Of a stretch of 64,000 bases of DNA, positions 62,876-64,000 are shown piece after piece (positions within the stretch are counted from its first letter, which is position 1; each line of letters begins with the position of its first letter). The notes under the pieces were generated by a model, which was not told the origin of the DNA, searched no databases, and saw only the letters and a list, made by a program, of their open reading frames with translations. Origin of the DNA: JAJDTT01 sp965116695 (GTDB taxonomy: Bacteria; Acidobacteriota; UBA6911; RPQK01; JAJDTT01); assembly GCA_965116695.1 (NCBI GenBank), contig OZ220706.1:2232001-2296000 (forward strand). Reading direction: 5' to 3'. Both the position numbers and the translations under genes were made by a program.

Positions 62876-63082
62876 CTACTCGGCGAATTTCTGCACGGCC
62901 TTTGGGGCGAATGCAGCGACCAGGAAGTACAGGACCAACTCGGTCTTTCCGCCTCCCGACCCCCAGCCGAACACCTCGACGCACGCGAGGACGGCCGCCA
63001 CGATCAACGCCAACATGGACATCAGGCGCATCGAGGAAGGATTGCCGTCCCCATCCGACATGAACTTTTTCGAGTTACTCAT
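62876..63082 (-). CDS. Holin-like small membrane protein
   Basis: 68 residues. After a short polar N-terminus (SNSKKFMSDGDGNPSSMRLMS) there are two hydrophobic helices (about residues 21-39 and 48-60) and a short end (AAFAPKAVQKFAE). The N-terminal SDGDGNPSSMRL and the C-terminal AFAPKAVQKF pattern recall a phage-associated small membrane protein family annotated as putative holins. The assignment is from memory and is tentative. It follows the two coiled-coil genes on the same strand. Confidence 0.6.
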   Translation of the reverse strand: MSNSKKFMSDGDGNPSSMRLMSMLALIVAAVLACVEVFGWGSGGGKTELVLYFLVAAFAPKAVQKFAE

Positions 63083-63163
63083 ACCGTCCTCCAGAGCTGC
63101 AACAAAAGGATGTTTTCATGGAATCGCGCACGGCTCCGTCTCCCGCGGCACTCCGCTGCGGGG

Positions 63164-63688
63164 TCACACAACGCCCGGGAGCCCGGCGATTCGGGTGGCG
63201 ATCTTCAGGCTGATGGAGAACGCCTTGAAGACGCCGTTCACCACTCCGGCCAGTTCCTTGCGCTCCCGGACCTCCTGCGCCGCGGCGTCGACGCCGGCGC
63301 GGAGGCCGTCCAGCTCCTCCGCGGTGAACAACCGGTCCCACGTGAGCAAGGCGCCGACGGACAGCGCGAACAGCTTCGCGTCGATGTCCCCCTTCAACTC
63401 CAGGAGATCCGAGTATCCGCGCGCGTCGAGTTCGGTGTCGTGGACGAGCCGGTCATCAATGACCCTTCGCTCCTGCAGCAGGACTCTCTTGACCTCCCCG
63501 CTCTCGGCAGCGCCGGCGGCGCCGGCGCTGCCGACCGCTTCCCTGACCCGCTCGACGGCAGCCAACGCGGCGCTCTCCAACCGGGCCGTCCTGGCGTCGT
63601 CTCCCCGGTCCCGCAGACCCGCGGCCTCATGCAGCAGGGAACGGGTGTCCCTGGCGATTCCCATCAGGTTTCCCATGTTCAAATCCAT
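63164..63688 (-). CDS. Helical protein of unknown function in the holin-like module
   Basis: 174 residues, almost all helical and rich in Ala, Glu, Arg and Leu (IARDTRSLLHEAAGLRDRGDDARTARLESAALAAVERVREAV, LTWDRLFTAEELDGLRAGVDAAAQEVRERKEL). An uninterrupted hydrophobic stretch near the C-terminus (VFKAFSISLKIATRIAGLPGVV) may be membrane-associated. No family is recognised. It ends 81 bp before the holin-like gene and begins 3 bp after the partial gene upstream. Confidence 0.6.
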   Translation of the reverse strand: MDLNMGNLMGIARDTRSLLHEAAGLRDRGDDARTARLESAALAAVERVREAVGSAGAAGAAESGEVKRVLLQERRVIDDRLVHDTELDARGYSDLLELKGDIDAKLFALSVGALLTWDRLFTAEELDGLRAGVDAAAQEVRERKELAGVVNGVFKAFSISLKIATRIAGLPGVV

Positions 63689-63691
63689 TTC

Positions 63692-64000
63692 CTACTCCTT
63701 GACCGGTACCGATTCGATCGCCCGGTCCAGCACGTCAAGAAAGTCCCGGAAGCCCTTCACGGCTTCCTCCAGGCGGTCCCGTTCCTTCTCGATGTCGGCC
63801 TCGGCCTGTTCCCGGTCGACCGCAGGCGACCGGCGGAGGCGCCGCGCCTCGGCCACGGCCAGGGCCACGCGGGAGAGGTCGATCTCGCCGACCCGCTTGG
63901 ACAGCGACGTGTCGGACAGGTACCGGGTCAGTTCCACCTGACCGATCCTCAGCCGGCTGACCAGCGAGATCAGCCGGTCCAGCTCGGCCCGGCGCTGACC
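63692..64000 (-). CDS. Partial coiled-coil protein, 5' end outside window
   Basis: The frame is open to the right edge; about 102 residues are seen. It reads as a long amphipathic helix pair (AELDRLISLVSRLRIG, VALAVAEARRLRRSPAVDREQAEADIEKERDRLEEAVKGFRDFLDVLDRAIESV). A GTG at 63937 could be an internal start but the frame continues upstream. No family is recognised. It is probably in one operon with the next two genes. Confidence 0.5.
   Translation of the reverse strand, partial: GQRRAELDRLISLVSRLRIGQVELTRYLSDTSLSKRVGEIDLSRVALAVAEARRLRRSPAVDREQAEADIEKERDRLEEAVKGFRDFLDVLDRAIESVPVKE

Overview
The window comes from a GC-rich bacterial chromosome, most likely an Acidobacteriota member. The clearest pointer is the von Willebrand factor A protein at 53843-54868, which matches the VWFA-related family expanded in Acidobacteria. 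The ECF sigma factor next to a Ser/Thr kinase, and a giant kinase-like/sigma54-type regulator, fit the same phylum. The taxonomic call is inference; there is no rRNA gene here.

Layout. 1-7497 (minus strand) is a tight operon with ATGA overlaps: a small cytosolic protein, a long MutL/GlmL-type ASKHA ATPase, a predicted barrel-sandwich protein, a DUF6754-like membrane protein, three further membrane proteins, and then a glycosidase-like gene cut by the window edge. 7592-10340 holds small-molecule catabolic genes (FAH-family hydrolase, DUF3830, formiminotransferase) and a small coiled-coil membrane protein. 10404-14705 is the conserved block rplU-rpmA-obgE-nadD-rsfS, continued by a DksA-like zinc-finger gene and comF; the comF 3' end has grown a tandem-repeat tail. 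14851-23624 is ordinary metabolism: citrate synthase, an FmdB-type zinc ribbon, NadA, a D-threonine-aldolase-type PLP enzyme, an ornithine-cyclodeaminase-type dehydrogenase, a peroxiredoxin-like protein, a TPR membrane protein and a PIG-L deacetylase.

23726-33507 looks like an accessory island on the minus strand: an ECF sigma factor, a seven-helix membrane Ser/Thr kinase and two large exported paralogues, followed by a broken AbrB-type antitoxin. It sits 15 bp downstream of lysR-gltB-gltD (33523-40643), which has a near-consensus promoter. 40925-49692 contains a DHDPS/NAL-type aldolase, a 246-bp MITE-like element with perfect 20-bp inverted ends, a polysaccharide deacetylase, a quinone reductase, an adenylation-ACP-acyltransferase fusion, a GNAT protein and an M28 lipoprotein peptidase. 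49855-54868 has an EF-G paralogue, lgt, an RluA-type pseudouridine synthase and the VWFA protein. A hicB-hicA toxin-antitoxin pair follows, bracketed by an 18-bp direct repeat of the VWFA gene's 3' end. After a family 2 glycosyltransferase comes a 1693-residue pseudokinase-ATPase-TPR-GAF-AAA+ regulator (56855-61936). The window closes with an outer-membrane barrel and a small module with a holin-like gene (62876-64000), suggestive of phage ancestry.

The strongest candidates for undescribed biology are the MutL-like/DUF6754 membrane operon, the sigma-kinase-exported-paralogue island, and the pseudokinase-headed AAA+ regulator.
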